Positions 7,798 through 15,228 of a DNA stretch of 64,000 nt are shown here, piece by piece. Within the stretch, counting starts at the first letter, position 1; each line of letters starts with the position of its first letter. The notes below the pieces were generated by a model that saw only the letters and a list, made by a program, of their open reading frames with translations, had not been told where the DNA came from and ran no database searches. The position numbers and the translations under genes were made by a program. Source of the DNA: CAVQGZ01 sp964400785 (GTDB lineage: Bacteria > Actinomycetota > Actinomycetes > Jiangellales > Jiangellaceae). The stretch lies in NCBI GenBank assembly GCA_964400785.1, contig CAYNWB010000003.1, forward strand, positions 45,479 to 109,478, read 5' to 3'.

Positions 7798-8753
7798 CCG
7801 TCGGAGAGAGCGCGATGCAGCGGCGGCGCGGCCTGGGACGCGGGCTCGGAGCCCTGATCCCACCGGAGGCCGGCGAACGGCGTGCCGGGCCGCACGACCT
7901 GTACTTCATGCCGTCACCCTCTGCGGCCGACGACGTCGACGACCCGGTCCTGGCGCAGGTCGCCGGGCTCACGCTGCGCGAGCTCTCCCTGGACGTCATC
8001 CGACCCAATGCGCGGCAGCCGCGGCAGGTCTTCGACCCCGACGACCTCGCCGAGCTGGCCTTCTCGCTGCGCGAGGTCGGCGTGCTGCAGCCGGTGGTGG
8101 TGCGTCCTGCCGAGGGCGGCACCTTCGAGCTCGTGGTGGGTGAGCGACGCTGGCGCGCGGCGGCCCAGGCCGGCCTGACGAGCATCCCGGCGCTGGTGCG
8201 CGAGACGTCGGACGAGCAGATGCTGCGGGACGCCCTGCTGGAGAACCTGCACCGCGCCCAGCTGAACCCCCTCGAAGAGGCTGCCGCCTACGCCCAGCTG
8301 CTCGAGGAGTTCGGGTGCACGCAGGACGAGCTCGCCGAGCGCATCGGGCGGTCGCGCCCGACGATCTCCAACACCATCCGCCTGCTGCAGCTACCTGCGC
8401 TCGTGCAGCGGCGCGTGGCGGCCGGAGTGCTGTCGGCCGGTCACGCCCGTGCCCTGCTGTCGCTCGGCGACCCGCTCGAGCAGGAGACGCTGGCCCAACG
8501 GATCGTTGCCGAGGGCCTGTCGGTGCGCTCGGTCGAGGAGATGGTGTCCGGAGCCACGGATCGCCCTCGCCGGCGCAAGCCTGCCACCACGGTGGAGGTG
8601 CCGGCGCACGTGTCGGAGGCTGCACGCCACCTGGCCGACCGTCTCGACACCACGGTCAGTGTCGGGATGGGTCGCACCAAGGGACGCCTGACCATCGAGT
8701 TCGCCTCGACCGAGGACTTCGACCGGATACTCGCCGCGCTCCTGCCGGGCTGA
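7794..8753 (+). CDS. parB: Chromosome partitioning protein ParB (Spo0J)
   Basis: ParB is a CTP-dependent clamp that loads at parS and partners ParA. The 319-residue protein begins with MTVGESAMQRRRGLGRGLGALI, whose basic stretch is the usual ParA-stimulating segment. It has the ParB/CTPase domain with GERRWRAA (about 125), a helix-turn-helix with RIGRSRPTISNTIRLLQLP, and a C-terminal dimerisation region ending GMGRTKGRLTIEFAS. The start overlaps the parA stop by four bases. It is convergent with the following gene, one base away. Confidence 0.95.
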   Translation: MTVGESAMQRRRGLGRGLGALIPPEAGERRAGPHDLYFMPSPSAADDVDDPVLAQVAGLTLRELSLDVIRPNARQPRQVFDPDDLAELAFSLREVGVLQPVVVRPAEGGTFELVVGERRWRAAAQAGLTSIPALVRETSDEQMLRDALLENLHRAQLNPLEEAAAYAQLLEEFGCTQDELAERIGRSRPTISNTIRLLQLPALVQRRVAAGVLSAGHARALLSLGDPLEQETLAQRIVAEGLSVRSVEEMVSGATDRPRRRKPATTVEVPAHVSEAARHLADRLDTTVSVGMGRTKGRLTIEFASTEDFDRILAALLPG

Positions 8754-8754
8754 G

Positions 8755-9702
8755 TCAGCGAGCGGCCGCCCGAGCCAGCAGGCGCACGAGCACGTCCCCC
8801 AGGCGCATCCCCGCCCCGGTGACCGCCAGCGGGAAGAGCGACGTCTCGGTCATGCCCGGCGCGACGTTCGCCTCCAACCAGGTCACCGATCCGTCCGCGC
8901 CCACGATCATGTCCGACCGGGACAGGTCACGCAGACCGAGAGCAGTGTGGGCAGTGACGGCCGCGTCGGTGAGCCGGGTCAGCACAGCGTCGTCGAGACG
9001 GGCAGGTACGAAGAACTCCGTGGCCCCGGCCGTGTAGCGGGCCTGGTAGTCGTAGAACGGACCGTCCGGCACGATCTCGACGGGGGGGAGCGCAACCGGG
9101 CCGTCGTCGGTGTCGATCACCGACACGGCCACCTCGGTGCCCGCCACGTACGACTGCAGCAGCGCATCCTCACCGTAGGCGAAGCAGGCGACCATGGCCG
9201 AGGGCAGGTCGAGCGCGTCGTGGACGATGGAGGCCCCGAGCGCCGACCCGCCGCGGGCCGGTTGGACGGCGATGGGCAGGCCGAGCGAACGCACGACGCC
9301 GGCGAGCAACGCATCGGCTCCCAGGTCACGGAACGTCGCGTGCGGCAGGACGAGCGAGGGCGGCACAGACAGCCCGGCTGCGGCCGCCACGCCGTTCGCG
9401 ATCGGCTTGTCGAACGCGGTCCGGCTCGCGCGCGGGCGGGTGCCGACGTACGGGATGGCGAGCATCTCCAGCACGGTGCGCAACGACCCGTCCTCGCCCT
9501 GGGCACCGTGCAGCAGCGGCAGCACCACGTCGGGCGGACGGTCGGCCGCTGCCCGCACGAACGCGGCGTCGGCGTCGTGCACCTGCACGTCGACGCCCTG
9601 GTCACGCAGCTCCTCGGCCACACGCCCACCCGAGCGCAGGGACACGTCCCGTTCGTGGGACAACCCCCCGGCCAGCACCACGACACGTCCCAGCTCACTC
9701 AC
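8755..9702 (-). CDS. D-alanine--D-alanine ligase-like ATP-grasp protein with altered active site
   Basis: The 315-residue protein aligns along its whole length with D-Ala-D-Ala ligases: GGLSHERDVSL near the start, LLHGAQGEDG, AFDKPIANG, GGSALGAS, FYDYQARY and WLEANVAPGMTETSLFP. Compared with E. coli DdlB, the ATP-binding Lys144 is Gln147, Glu180 is Gln183 and Lys215 is Arg222, while the equivalents of Glu15, Arg255, Glu270, Asn272 and Ser281 are kept. It may therefore be a ligase with another substrate or a non-catalytic paralogue; a true Ddl probably lies elsewhere. GTG start with GAGGAG upstream. It follows the aminotransferase by 10 bases, probably as an operon. Confidence 0.75.
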   Translation of the reverse strand: MSELGRVVVLAGGLSHERDVSLRSGGRVAEELRDQGVDVQVHDADAAFVRAAADRPPDVVLPLLHGAQGEDGSLRTVLEMLAIPYVGTRPRASRTAFDKPIANGVAAAAGLSVPPSLVLPHATFRDLGADALLAGVVRSLGLPIAVQPARGGSALGASIVHDALDLPSAMVACFAYGEDALLQSYVAGTEVAVSVIDTDDGPVALPPVEIVPDGPFYDYQARYTAGATEFFVPARLDDAVLTRLTDAAVTAHTALGLRDLSRSDMIVGADGSVTWLEANVAPGMTETSLFPLAVTGAGMRLGDVLVRLLARAAAR

Positions 9703-9712
9703 GCGGCACTCC

Positions 9713-11059
9713 TCACGTCAGGTCGGGGGCGGGCAGCCCCAGACCGGTTCTGCCGGACAGATGACCGGGGCCGAACGTTCGCACGAGGTCGAGCTCGGCC
9801 TCGACCACCCCGGCCAGCCGCCGAACCCCCTCGCGGATCCGCTCCGGGGTCGGGTAGCAGTACGACAGCCGCATCGCGCGACTGCCGAAGCCGTCGGCGT
9901 AGAAGGCCGTCCCGGGAACATAAGCCACTCGATCAGTTACTGCGCGAGGCAACATTGCTTGGGAGTCCAAGCCTTCGGGAAGCGTGAGCCACACGTAGAA
10001 GCCGCCGTCGGGCCGAGTCCAGCTGCTGCCCTCGGGGAAGTGGTCGTCCAGCGCGCCCAGCATGGCGTCGCGGCGCTCCCGGTAGAGCTCCCGAAAGACC
10101 CTGACCTGGCCCATCCAGTCACTCTCGGTGAGGTACGTGGACACCACCTGCTGGGTCAGCGACGGAGGGCACAGCACTGATGCCTCTGCGGCGAGAACAA
10201 GCTTCTCTCGGACGGCATGCGGTGCCAGCGCCCACCCGACTCGCAGGCCGGGGGCGAACGTCTTGGAGAACGACCCGAGGTAGATGACTCCGTCCTCGGC
10301 ATCGGCGCGCATCGCTCGGGGAGGAGGCCCGGAGAAGCCGAGCAGGCCGTAGGGGTCGTCCTCGATCACGAGCAGATCGGCTCGCTGCGCGATCTCGAGG
10401 ATCTGCTGGCGCCGTGCAGCCGGCTGGGTGACTCCGGCCGGGTTGTGAAAGCTCGGCACCGTGTAGAGGAACGTGGGGCGGGTGCCACGAGCCTGGCACG
10501 AGGCGATCGCCTCGCTGAGAGCGGCGGGCACCAAGCCCTCGTCGTCCATCTCGACGTGGTGGATCGCAGCCTGGTAGGAGCGGAAGGTGCTGAGCGCGCC
10601 GACGTAGCTGGGCGCCTCGACCAGCACGGTGTCGCCGGGGTCGACGAAGATGCGCGTCACGAGGTCGAGGGCCTGCTGCGACCCGACCGTCACGACGACG
10701 TCGTCGGGGTGACCTGCGATCCCGACGGTGCGCATGACGTCGGTGATCTGCTCGCGCAGCCTCGGGTCTCCTTGCCCGGAGCCGTACTGCAGAGCCGACT
10801 GACCGCTGTGTCGTACCAGTGCACCGATCTGGTCGCCGATCACGTCGAGGGGCAGGCTCGAGATCGTCGGCATACCGCCGGCGAGCGAGACGACCTCGGG
10901 ACGGGAGGCCACCGCGAACAGCGACCGGATCTGCGAGGCCGTCATCCCGAGGGTGCGCTCGGCGTAGCGGTCGACGTAGGCGTCCAGCCGGGACCCGTGC
11001 CGCAGGGCACGCGCGGAGTCCTGGCCCGGGGGCCGCGGGACCGGGCGGGCGTCGTTCAC
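9713..11059 (-). CDS. PLP-dependent class I/II aminotransferase (2-aminoadipate aminotransferase-like)
   Basis: The 448-residue protein is a fold-type I aminotransferase. It shows SLAGGMPTISSLP, LQYGSGQGDPRLRE, the Asp/Tyr pair in IEDDPYGLL and the PLP-lysine motif SFSKTFAPGLRVGW. The family includes LysN-type 2-aminoadipate aminotransferases and the catalytic half of MocR regulators; no GntR DNA-binding domain is present here. The substrate cannot be told. GTG start at 11059. It precedes the Ddl-like gene by 10 bases, which hints at a joint role in amino-acid or cell-wall metabolism, but that is inference. Confidence 0.85.
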   Translation of the reverse strand: MNDARPVPRPPGQDSARALRHGSRLDAYVDRYAERTLGMTASQIRSLFAVASRPEVVSLAGGMPTISSLPLDVIGDQIGALVRHSGQSALQYGSGQGDPRLREQITDVMRTVGIAGHPDDVVVTVGSQQALDLVTRIFVDPGDTVLVEAPSYVGALSTFRSYQAAIHHVEMDDEGLVPAALSEAIASCQARGTRPTFLYTVPSFHNPAGVTQPAARRQQILEIAQRADLLVIEDDPYGLLGFSGPPPRAMRADAEDGVIYLGSFSKTFAPGLRVGWALAPHAVREKLVLAAEASVLCPPSLTQQVVSTYLTESDWMGQVRVFRELYRERRDAMLGALDDHFPEGSSWTRPDGGFYVWLTLPEGLDSQAMLPRAVTDRVAYVPGTAFYADGFGSRAMRLSYCYPTPERIREGVRRLAGVVEAELDLVRTFGPGHLSGRTGLGLPAPDLT

Positions 11060-11082
11060 CGGGTCAAGCCTACGATGGGGCC

Positions 11083-11256
11083 GTGCTGGCGAAAGTGCTG
11101 TGGGCGGTGGCGGTTCTGCTGCTCGGCATCGCCCTGGGGTGGGTGGGCGGTCTCGTGCGTCGTCGTCCGGTGCCGGAGGTGACCACCTACCTCGCCCCGG
11201 AGTCCGCCTCGGGCCCCACCGCGGTGGGTCCGCACCGGTCGGTGCTGCGGGCCTGA
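11083..11256 (+). CDS. Small single-span membrane protein, unknown
   Basis: I do not recognise this 57-residue protein. It starts VLAKVLWAVAVLLLGIALGW, a single hydrophobic helix, followed by VRRRPVPEV and a short polar tail. The GTG is preceded six bases away by TACGAT, a good -10 box, so the mRNA would be leaderless. It is divergent from the aminotransferase and convergent with cwlM. Similar tiny membrane proteins are often missed in this position. Coding is supported by the promoter placement and the strong N-terminal helix, not by homology. Confidence 0.55.
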   Translation: MLAKVLWAVAVLLLGIALGWVGGLVRRRPVPEVTTYLAPESASGPTAVGPHRSVLRA

Positions 11257-11261
11257 ACGTC

Positions 11262-12410
11262 TCACCGACCGACCGCGATGTCGGTCACCCTCATGGTGCC
11301 CGTCTCGGGGTCGGACTCGGCCGGAAGATACAGGCGCTGGAGCGCGACGACGATCGCCTCCGCGACGAGGTCACGAAAGGCCGGGTCGCCGAGTCGGGCA
11401 GCGTCGTGCGGGTTGGTCAGGTAGCCCATCTCGACCCGCACGGCGGTCATGCGGGTGCGACGCAGCAGGTCCCACGTCCGCGGGTGCGTGCGGCAGTCGG
11501 TCAGGTCGGTGCGGGCGATCACCTCTCGCTGGATCAGCGACGCAAGGTGCGCCCCCAGCGCGCTTCCGCTGGTCTCGTCGCGACCGTAGTAGAACGTCGC
11601 CAGCCCGTTCGGCTCCGGCGTCAGGGCGCGGTCGACGTGCAGCGAGAGCACGACGTCGGCGCCGGTGGCGTTGGCGAACGCGGCCCGCTGCTGCTCGTCG
11701 AGGGTTCCGGTGAGCGTCGGGGCGTGGGACTGCCACACCTGCACCCCTGTCGCGGCCAGGCGCCCCTCGATGCGTGCGGCGGTGTCGGCTGTGATCCGGG
11801 CCTCGGTGAGCCCGAACGCCGTGACCCCGGGGTCGTCCCCGCCGTGGCCGGGGTCGATGACCACACGCTTGCCGGACAGCTGGGGGCCGGCCAGACGCAG
11901 GTGCTCGCGGGCTCGCAGAGCGTCGGGCTGACCCCCGGTGACCAGCGGCGCCAGCCGGGCCAGACTCTTGAGCGTGGCAGGACCGCACGTCCCGTCCGCC
12001 GGCAGGCCCATGTTGCGCTGGTAGTCGCGCAGCGCCGCGACGGTGCGGTCACCGAACTCGCCGTCGCGCCGTCCCACGTCGAAGCCGAGCTCGGCCAGCC
12101 TGTCCTGCAACGCGAGCACGTCGTCGCCGGCCATCGGCCGTGTCGGCTGCGGGTAGAGCAGCCGGTCGCCGAGTCGCCAACGCGCCTCGTCGAGAACGCG
12201 GTAGGTGGTCTCGTCGATCACCCCGTCGACGGTCAGGCCGCGGCGCTGCTGGAAATGGCGCACCGCGTGGTCCATGTCCGCGTCGTAGAGCTCGGGGTCG
12301 GGTGTGGGCCCACCGTCGAGAAGGTCGAGCAGCGTGAGCATGCGCCGCACCTCGGGCACGACCGCATGGCGGTCTCCGAGGCGGATGGACGATGGGACGG
12401 ACGGCATCAC
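11262..12410 (-). CDS. cwlM: CwlM-like N-acetylmuramoyl-L-alanine amidase with two peptidoglycan-binding domains
   Basis: The 382-residue protein has two PG_binding_1 domains (about 10-75, with FQQRRGLTVDGVID, and about 95-155, with YQRNMGLPADGTCG) and a C-terminal Amidase_3 domain (about 180-360). Zinc and catalytic positions look intact: His in IDPGHGG, Glu in GLTEARIT, His in SLHVDR and Glu in VRVEMGYLTNP. In mycobacteria CwlM at this locus is cytoplasmic and, when phosphorylated, activates MurA rather than cutting wall. No signal peptide is seen here, in line with that role. Start GTG 12410, or ATG 12407. It is the last gene of the leftward trxB-trxA-cwlM run. Confidence 0.88.
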   Translation of the reverse strand: MMPSVPSSIRLGDRHAVVPEVRRMLTLLDLLDGGPTPDPELYDADMDHAVRHFQQRRGLTVDGVIDETTYRVLDEARWRLGDRLLYPQPTRPMAGDDVLALQDRLAELGFDVGRRDGEFGDRTVAALRDYQRNMGLPADGTCGPATLKSLARLAPLVTGGQPDALRAREHLRLAGPQLSGKRVVIDPGHGGDDPGVTAFGLTEARITADTAARIEGRLAATGVQVWQSHAPTLTGTLDEQQRAAFANATGADVVLSLHVDRALTPEPNGLATFYYGRDETSGSALGAHLASLIQREVIARTDLTDCRTHPRTWDLLRRTRMTAVRVEMGYLTNPHDAARLGDPAFRDLVAEAIVVALQRLYLPAESDPETGTMRVTDIAVGR

Positions 12411-12480
12411 GGGCTCTCAGTCGGCAGGGCGCGGCCCATCGTAGTGGGCCGGTGACGCCGACCCGCGGTGCCCGTGCCGC

Positions 12481-12801
12481 TCAGAGGTAGTCGCGCAGGT
12501 CGTTCAGGATGGCCGACTTGGGCTTGGCCCCGATGATCTGCTTGACGACCTGACCGCCCGAGTACACGTTGAGCGTCGGGATCGACGTGATCCGGTAGCT
12601 GGCGGCGATCTGCGGGTTCTCGTCGACGTTGAGCTTGACGAACGAGATCTTGTCGGCGTGCTCGGTCGAGAGCTCCTCGAGAATCGGCGAGACCATGCGG
12701 CACGGGCCGCACCACTCCGCCCAGAAGTCGACGACGACGGGCTTGTCCGACATCAGCACCTCGGTGTCGAAGGTGGAGTCGGTGACGACGCTGACGCTCA
12801 C
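12481..12801 (-). CDS. trxA: Thioredoxin
   Basis: Thioredoxin is the general protein disulfide reductant. The 106-residue protein has the active site WCGPC in VVVDFWAEWCGPCRM (about residues 27-33) and the conserved cis-proline region TSIPTLNVYSGG. GTG 12801 is chosen because AAAGGA lies eight bases upstream and the length fits the family; the frame is open further upstream without homology. It lies 16 bases downstream of trxB, which reduces it. Confidence 0.95.
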   Translation of the reverse strand: MSVSVVTDSTFDTEVLMSDKPVVVDFWAEWCGPCRMVSPILEELSTEHADKISFVKLNVDENPQIAASYRITSIPTLNVYSGGQVVKQIIGAKPKSAILNDLRDYL

Positions 12802-12817
12802 GGTGGTGGTCCTTTCC

Positions 12818-13786
12818 TCAGACGGCGACGGACTGCTCGGCAGGTGCGTGGTCGGACAGGGTGGCCAGGTATCGCTCCGCGTCCAGCGCAGCTGCGCACC
12901 CGGTTCCAGCCGCTGTGATGGCCTGCCGGTAGGTGTGGTCGACGAGGTCACCGCAGGCGAACACGCCGGCCACGTCCGTCCGGGTGGACGGGGCGTCGAC
13001 GAGCACGTAGCCCGACGGGTCGACGGCGACCTGGTCGCGTACGAGCTCGGAGCGGGGGTCGTGACCGATGGCGATGAACAGCCCGGTCACGGCCAGCTCG
13101 CGCTGCTCCCCCGTCACGGTGTCGGCGAGGGTCACCGACGAGAGCTTGTCCTGGCCGTGGATGCCGACGACGTGGGAGTTCCACTCGAAGGTGATCTTCG
13201 GGTCGTTGAACGCCCGCTCCTGCATCACCTTGGAGGCCCGCAGCGCGTCGCGTCGGTGGATGATGTGCACGCGGCTGGCGAACCGAGTGAGGAACGTGGC
13301 CTCCTCGATGGCCGAGTCGCCGCCACCGACCACCGCTATCTGCTGGTCACGGAAGAAGAAGCCGTCACAGGTGGCACACCACGACACACCGTGACCGGAC
13401 AGCCGCTTCTCGTCGGGCAGACCGAGCTCGCGGTAGCCGGACCCCATCGCGAGCACGACGGTCCGGGCGCGGTAGGTGCGTCCGCTGCCGTCCACCACGG
13501 TCTTCACGGGCCCGTCCAGCGACATCTCGACGGCGTCGTCGGTGACCAGCTCGGCACCGAACCGCTCGGCCTGGCGGCGCATCTGGTCCATCAGCTGCGG
13601 CCCCATGATGCCCTCGGCGAAGCCGGGGTAGTTCTCGACCTCGGTGGTGTTCATCAGGGCGCCGCCGGCTGTCACCGACCCCTCGAGCACCACCGGCGCC
13701 AGCCGGGCCCGGGCCGCGTACACCGCGGCCGTGTATCCGGCGGGGCCGGAACCGACGATGATGAGGTCTCGCAGGTCGTCACTCAC
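12818..13786 (-). CDS. trxB: Thioredoxin reductase (NADPH)
   Basis: TrxB passes electrons from NADPH through FAD and a cysteine pair to thioredoxin. The 322-residue protein has the FAD motif IIVGSGPAGYTA near residue 10, the redox-active WCATCDG (about 136-142), the NADPH motif GGGDSAIEEA and the second FAD motif GVFACGDLVD. GTG start at 13786. It is followed by trxA after 16 bases and lies 78 bases downstream of the anti-sigma gene. In mycobacteria trxB2-trxC belong to the oxidative-stress sigma regulon; a comparable link to the upstream sigma factor is plausible here. Confidence 0.95.
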   Translation of the reverse strand: MSDDLRDLIIVGSGPAGYTAAVYAARARLAPVVLEGSVTAGGALMNTTEVENYPGFAEGIMGPQLMDQMRRQAERFGAELVTDDAVEMSLDGPVKTVVDGSGRTYRARTVVLAMGSGYRELGLPDEKRLSGHGVSWCATCDGFFFRDQQIAVVGGGDSAIEEATFLTRFASRVHIIHRRDALRASKVMQERAFNDPKITFEWNSHVVGIHGQDKLSSVTLADTVTGEQRELAVTGLFIAIGHDPRSELVRDQVAVDPSGYVLVDAPSTRTDVAGVFACGDLVDHTYRQAITAAGTGCAAALDAERYLATLSDHAPAEQSVAV

Positions 13787-13864
13787 GCATGTCTCACTTC
13801 GACTCCAGGGGCCGACCGTGTCGGCCGCACGATCACGGGTAGCAGAACCGATGGCAGGAGTGTG

Positions 13865-14560
13865 TCATTCCCCGAGGGGGCTGCGGCCCAGGGCCTGGTC
13901 GACCCCGGCCCCGCACGTCGGCACCCACCACACCGCTCGACCCTCGGCCTCGTCCAGAACCACCAGCACCCCGGCCCGGTCGTCGTCGACCGTCTGCGAT
14001 CCTCGCAGCACGGCTCCTACCTGCTCGGCCAGGACGGTGCCGCACTCGGTCGGTGACGACGTCGCACCGCTCGTCGCCACGAGCGCGACGAGGTCGGCCG
14101 GCACCTGCGGCAACGATGCAGGAGCTGCGGCGGACTGGTCGGCCGACTCGGGCTCGTCCCGTTGCACGGACTCCGCGGCCACATCGGCTCCGGCGAGGGA
14201 GTCGTCGGAGCCCTGCATCGGCAGCAGCACGGCCGACCCCACGACAGCGGTGGCGGCGACGCCCGCTGCCACCAGCAACCATCGGCCCGGATGCCGGGCC
14301 GGCGCCGGGCCTGGCCCCGGCCGGTCGACGCCACGGGCCTCGACCTGCGCGCCCAGCGCCCCGTGCACCCGTTCCACGACCTCGACCGGCATGGGTTGGG
14401 GCGCTGCCTGGGCCGCGAGCCAGGCGGCGACCGCCTGCTGCTCGGTCTGCACCCGGTCGTACTCCGACTGGCAGAGCCGGCAGCGGCCCCGGTGCTCGCG
14501 CGTCTGCTCGTCCGCGCCGGTCCACAGCGCCTCGGGGGACGGGTGCCCAGGCTCGCTCAC
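13865..14560 (-). CDS. Membrane-anchored zinc-finger anti-sigma factor (RsmA type)
   Basis: The 231-residue protein has an N-terminal HxxxCxxC motif (HRGRCRLC, about residues 26-33), the ZAS anti-sigma signature, a helical region, one membrane span WLLVAAGVAATAVVGSAVLL at about 95-115, and an extracytoplasmic tail with a Cys near TECGTVLAE and another near PTCGAGVD. GTG 14560 overlaps the sigma-factor stop (GTGA), the usual coupling of an ECF sigma factor with its inhibitor. It corresponds by position to the anti-SigM gene Rv3912 of M. tuberculosis. Release of the sigma factor on membrane or oxidative stress is inferred. Confidence 0.85.
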   Translation of the reverse strand: MSEPGHPSPEALWTGADEQTREHRGRCRLCQSEYDRVQTEQQAVAAWLAAQAAPQPMPVEVVERVHGALGAQVEARGVDRPGPGPAPARHPGRWLLVAAGVAATAVVGSAVLLPMQGSDDSLAGADVAAESVQRDEPESADQSAAAPASLPQVPADLVALVATSGATSSPTECGTVLAEQVGAVLRGSQTVDDDRAGVLVVLDEAEGRAVWWVPTCGAGVDQALGRSPLGE

Positions 14561-15228
14561 GCCTGACCCTCCGTCCGCTCGTCGCCCCGCGGCGCTGACC
14601 CCGCCGTCGGCGGCGTCGTGCTGGCGTCCGATGGTTGGACGTCGGCCGACGTGGCGAGGTTCCCACTGACGGCGGTGTCGTCGCGGTACGCCGAGAGCAG
14701 CGGTGCGAGGCGGGCGCGCGCCCGGTAGCAGCGGCTCTTGACGGTGCCGACCGGGCACTGCAGCGCCCACGCGGCATCCTGCACCGAGAAGCCTGCGAGG
14801 TCGACCAGCACCACCGCCGCTCGTTGGTCGTCGGGCAGCTGGCTCAGCGCGTCGGCCACGTCGATCTGCATCTGCCGCGCTGCGATGCCGTCGCGGTGGT
14901 CGGCGACGTCGACCGGTCGAAAGGGCAGCACGTCGGCGTGGCGGGCGGCGCGCAGGGCATCCAGTGCGGTGGTCACGACGATGCGGTGCAGCCATGTCGA
15001 CACGCGCGCCTCACCTCGAAAGGTGTCGGCCCGGCGGAAGGCCTTGACAAGAGCGTCCTGCACGACGTCGGCTGCGTCGTCCGGGTCACGCATCATGCGC
15101 AGCGCGACGCCCCACAGAGCGTTCTCGTGGCGCCGCACCAGCTGCCCGAAGGCCGTGGTTGATCCTGCGACGTGCGCGCTGAGCAGCTCAGCGTCGGACC
15201 TGTCCGGCCCGACGCTGCCCGCTGTCAT
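14557..15228 (-). CDS. sigM: ECF RNA polymerase sigma factor, SigM type
   Basis: The 223-residue protein has sigma region 2 (FGQLVRRHENALWGVALRMM, then DAADVVQDALVKAFRRAD, about 28-75) and region 4 (LPDDQRAAVVLVDLAGFSVQ, then VGTVKSRCYRARARL, about 130-180), followed by a variable tail of about 45 residues. It lies between the pseudokinase and the anti-sigma gene, overlapping both by four bases, exactly as sigM in mycobacteria. It probably drives cell-envelope or stress genes. No convincing own-type promoter was found upstream. Confidence 0.9.
   Translation of the reverse strand: MTAGSVGPDRSDAELLSAHVAGSTTAFGQLVRRHENALWGVALRMMRDPDDAADVVQDALVKAFRRADTFRGEARVSTWLHRIVVTTALDALRAARHADVLPFRPVDVADHRDGIAARQMQIDVADALSQLPDDQRAAVVLVDLAGFSVQDAAWALQCPVGTVKSRCYRARARLAPLLSAYRDDTAVSGNLATSADVQPSDASTTPPTAGSAPRGDERTEGQA

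Noticed and set aside
13787..13864. SigM-type promoter upstream of trxB (GGAAT motif)
   Set aside because: GGAAT occurs on the minus strand but no convincing CGTT/GTC -10 partner at the right distance was found.
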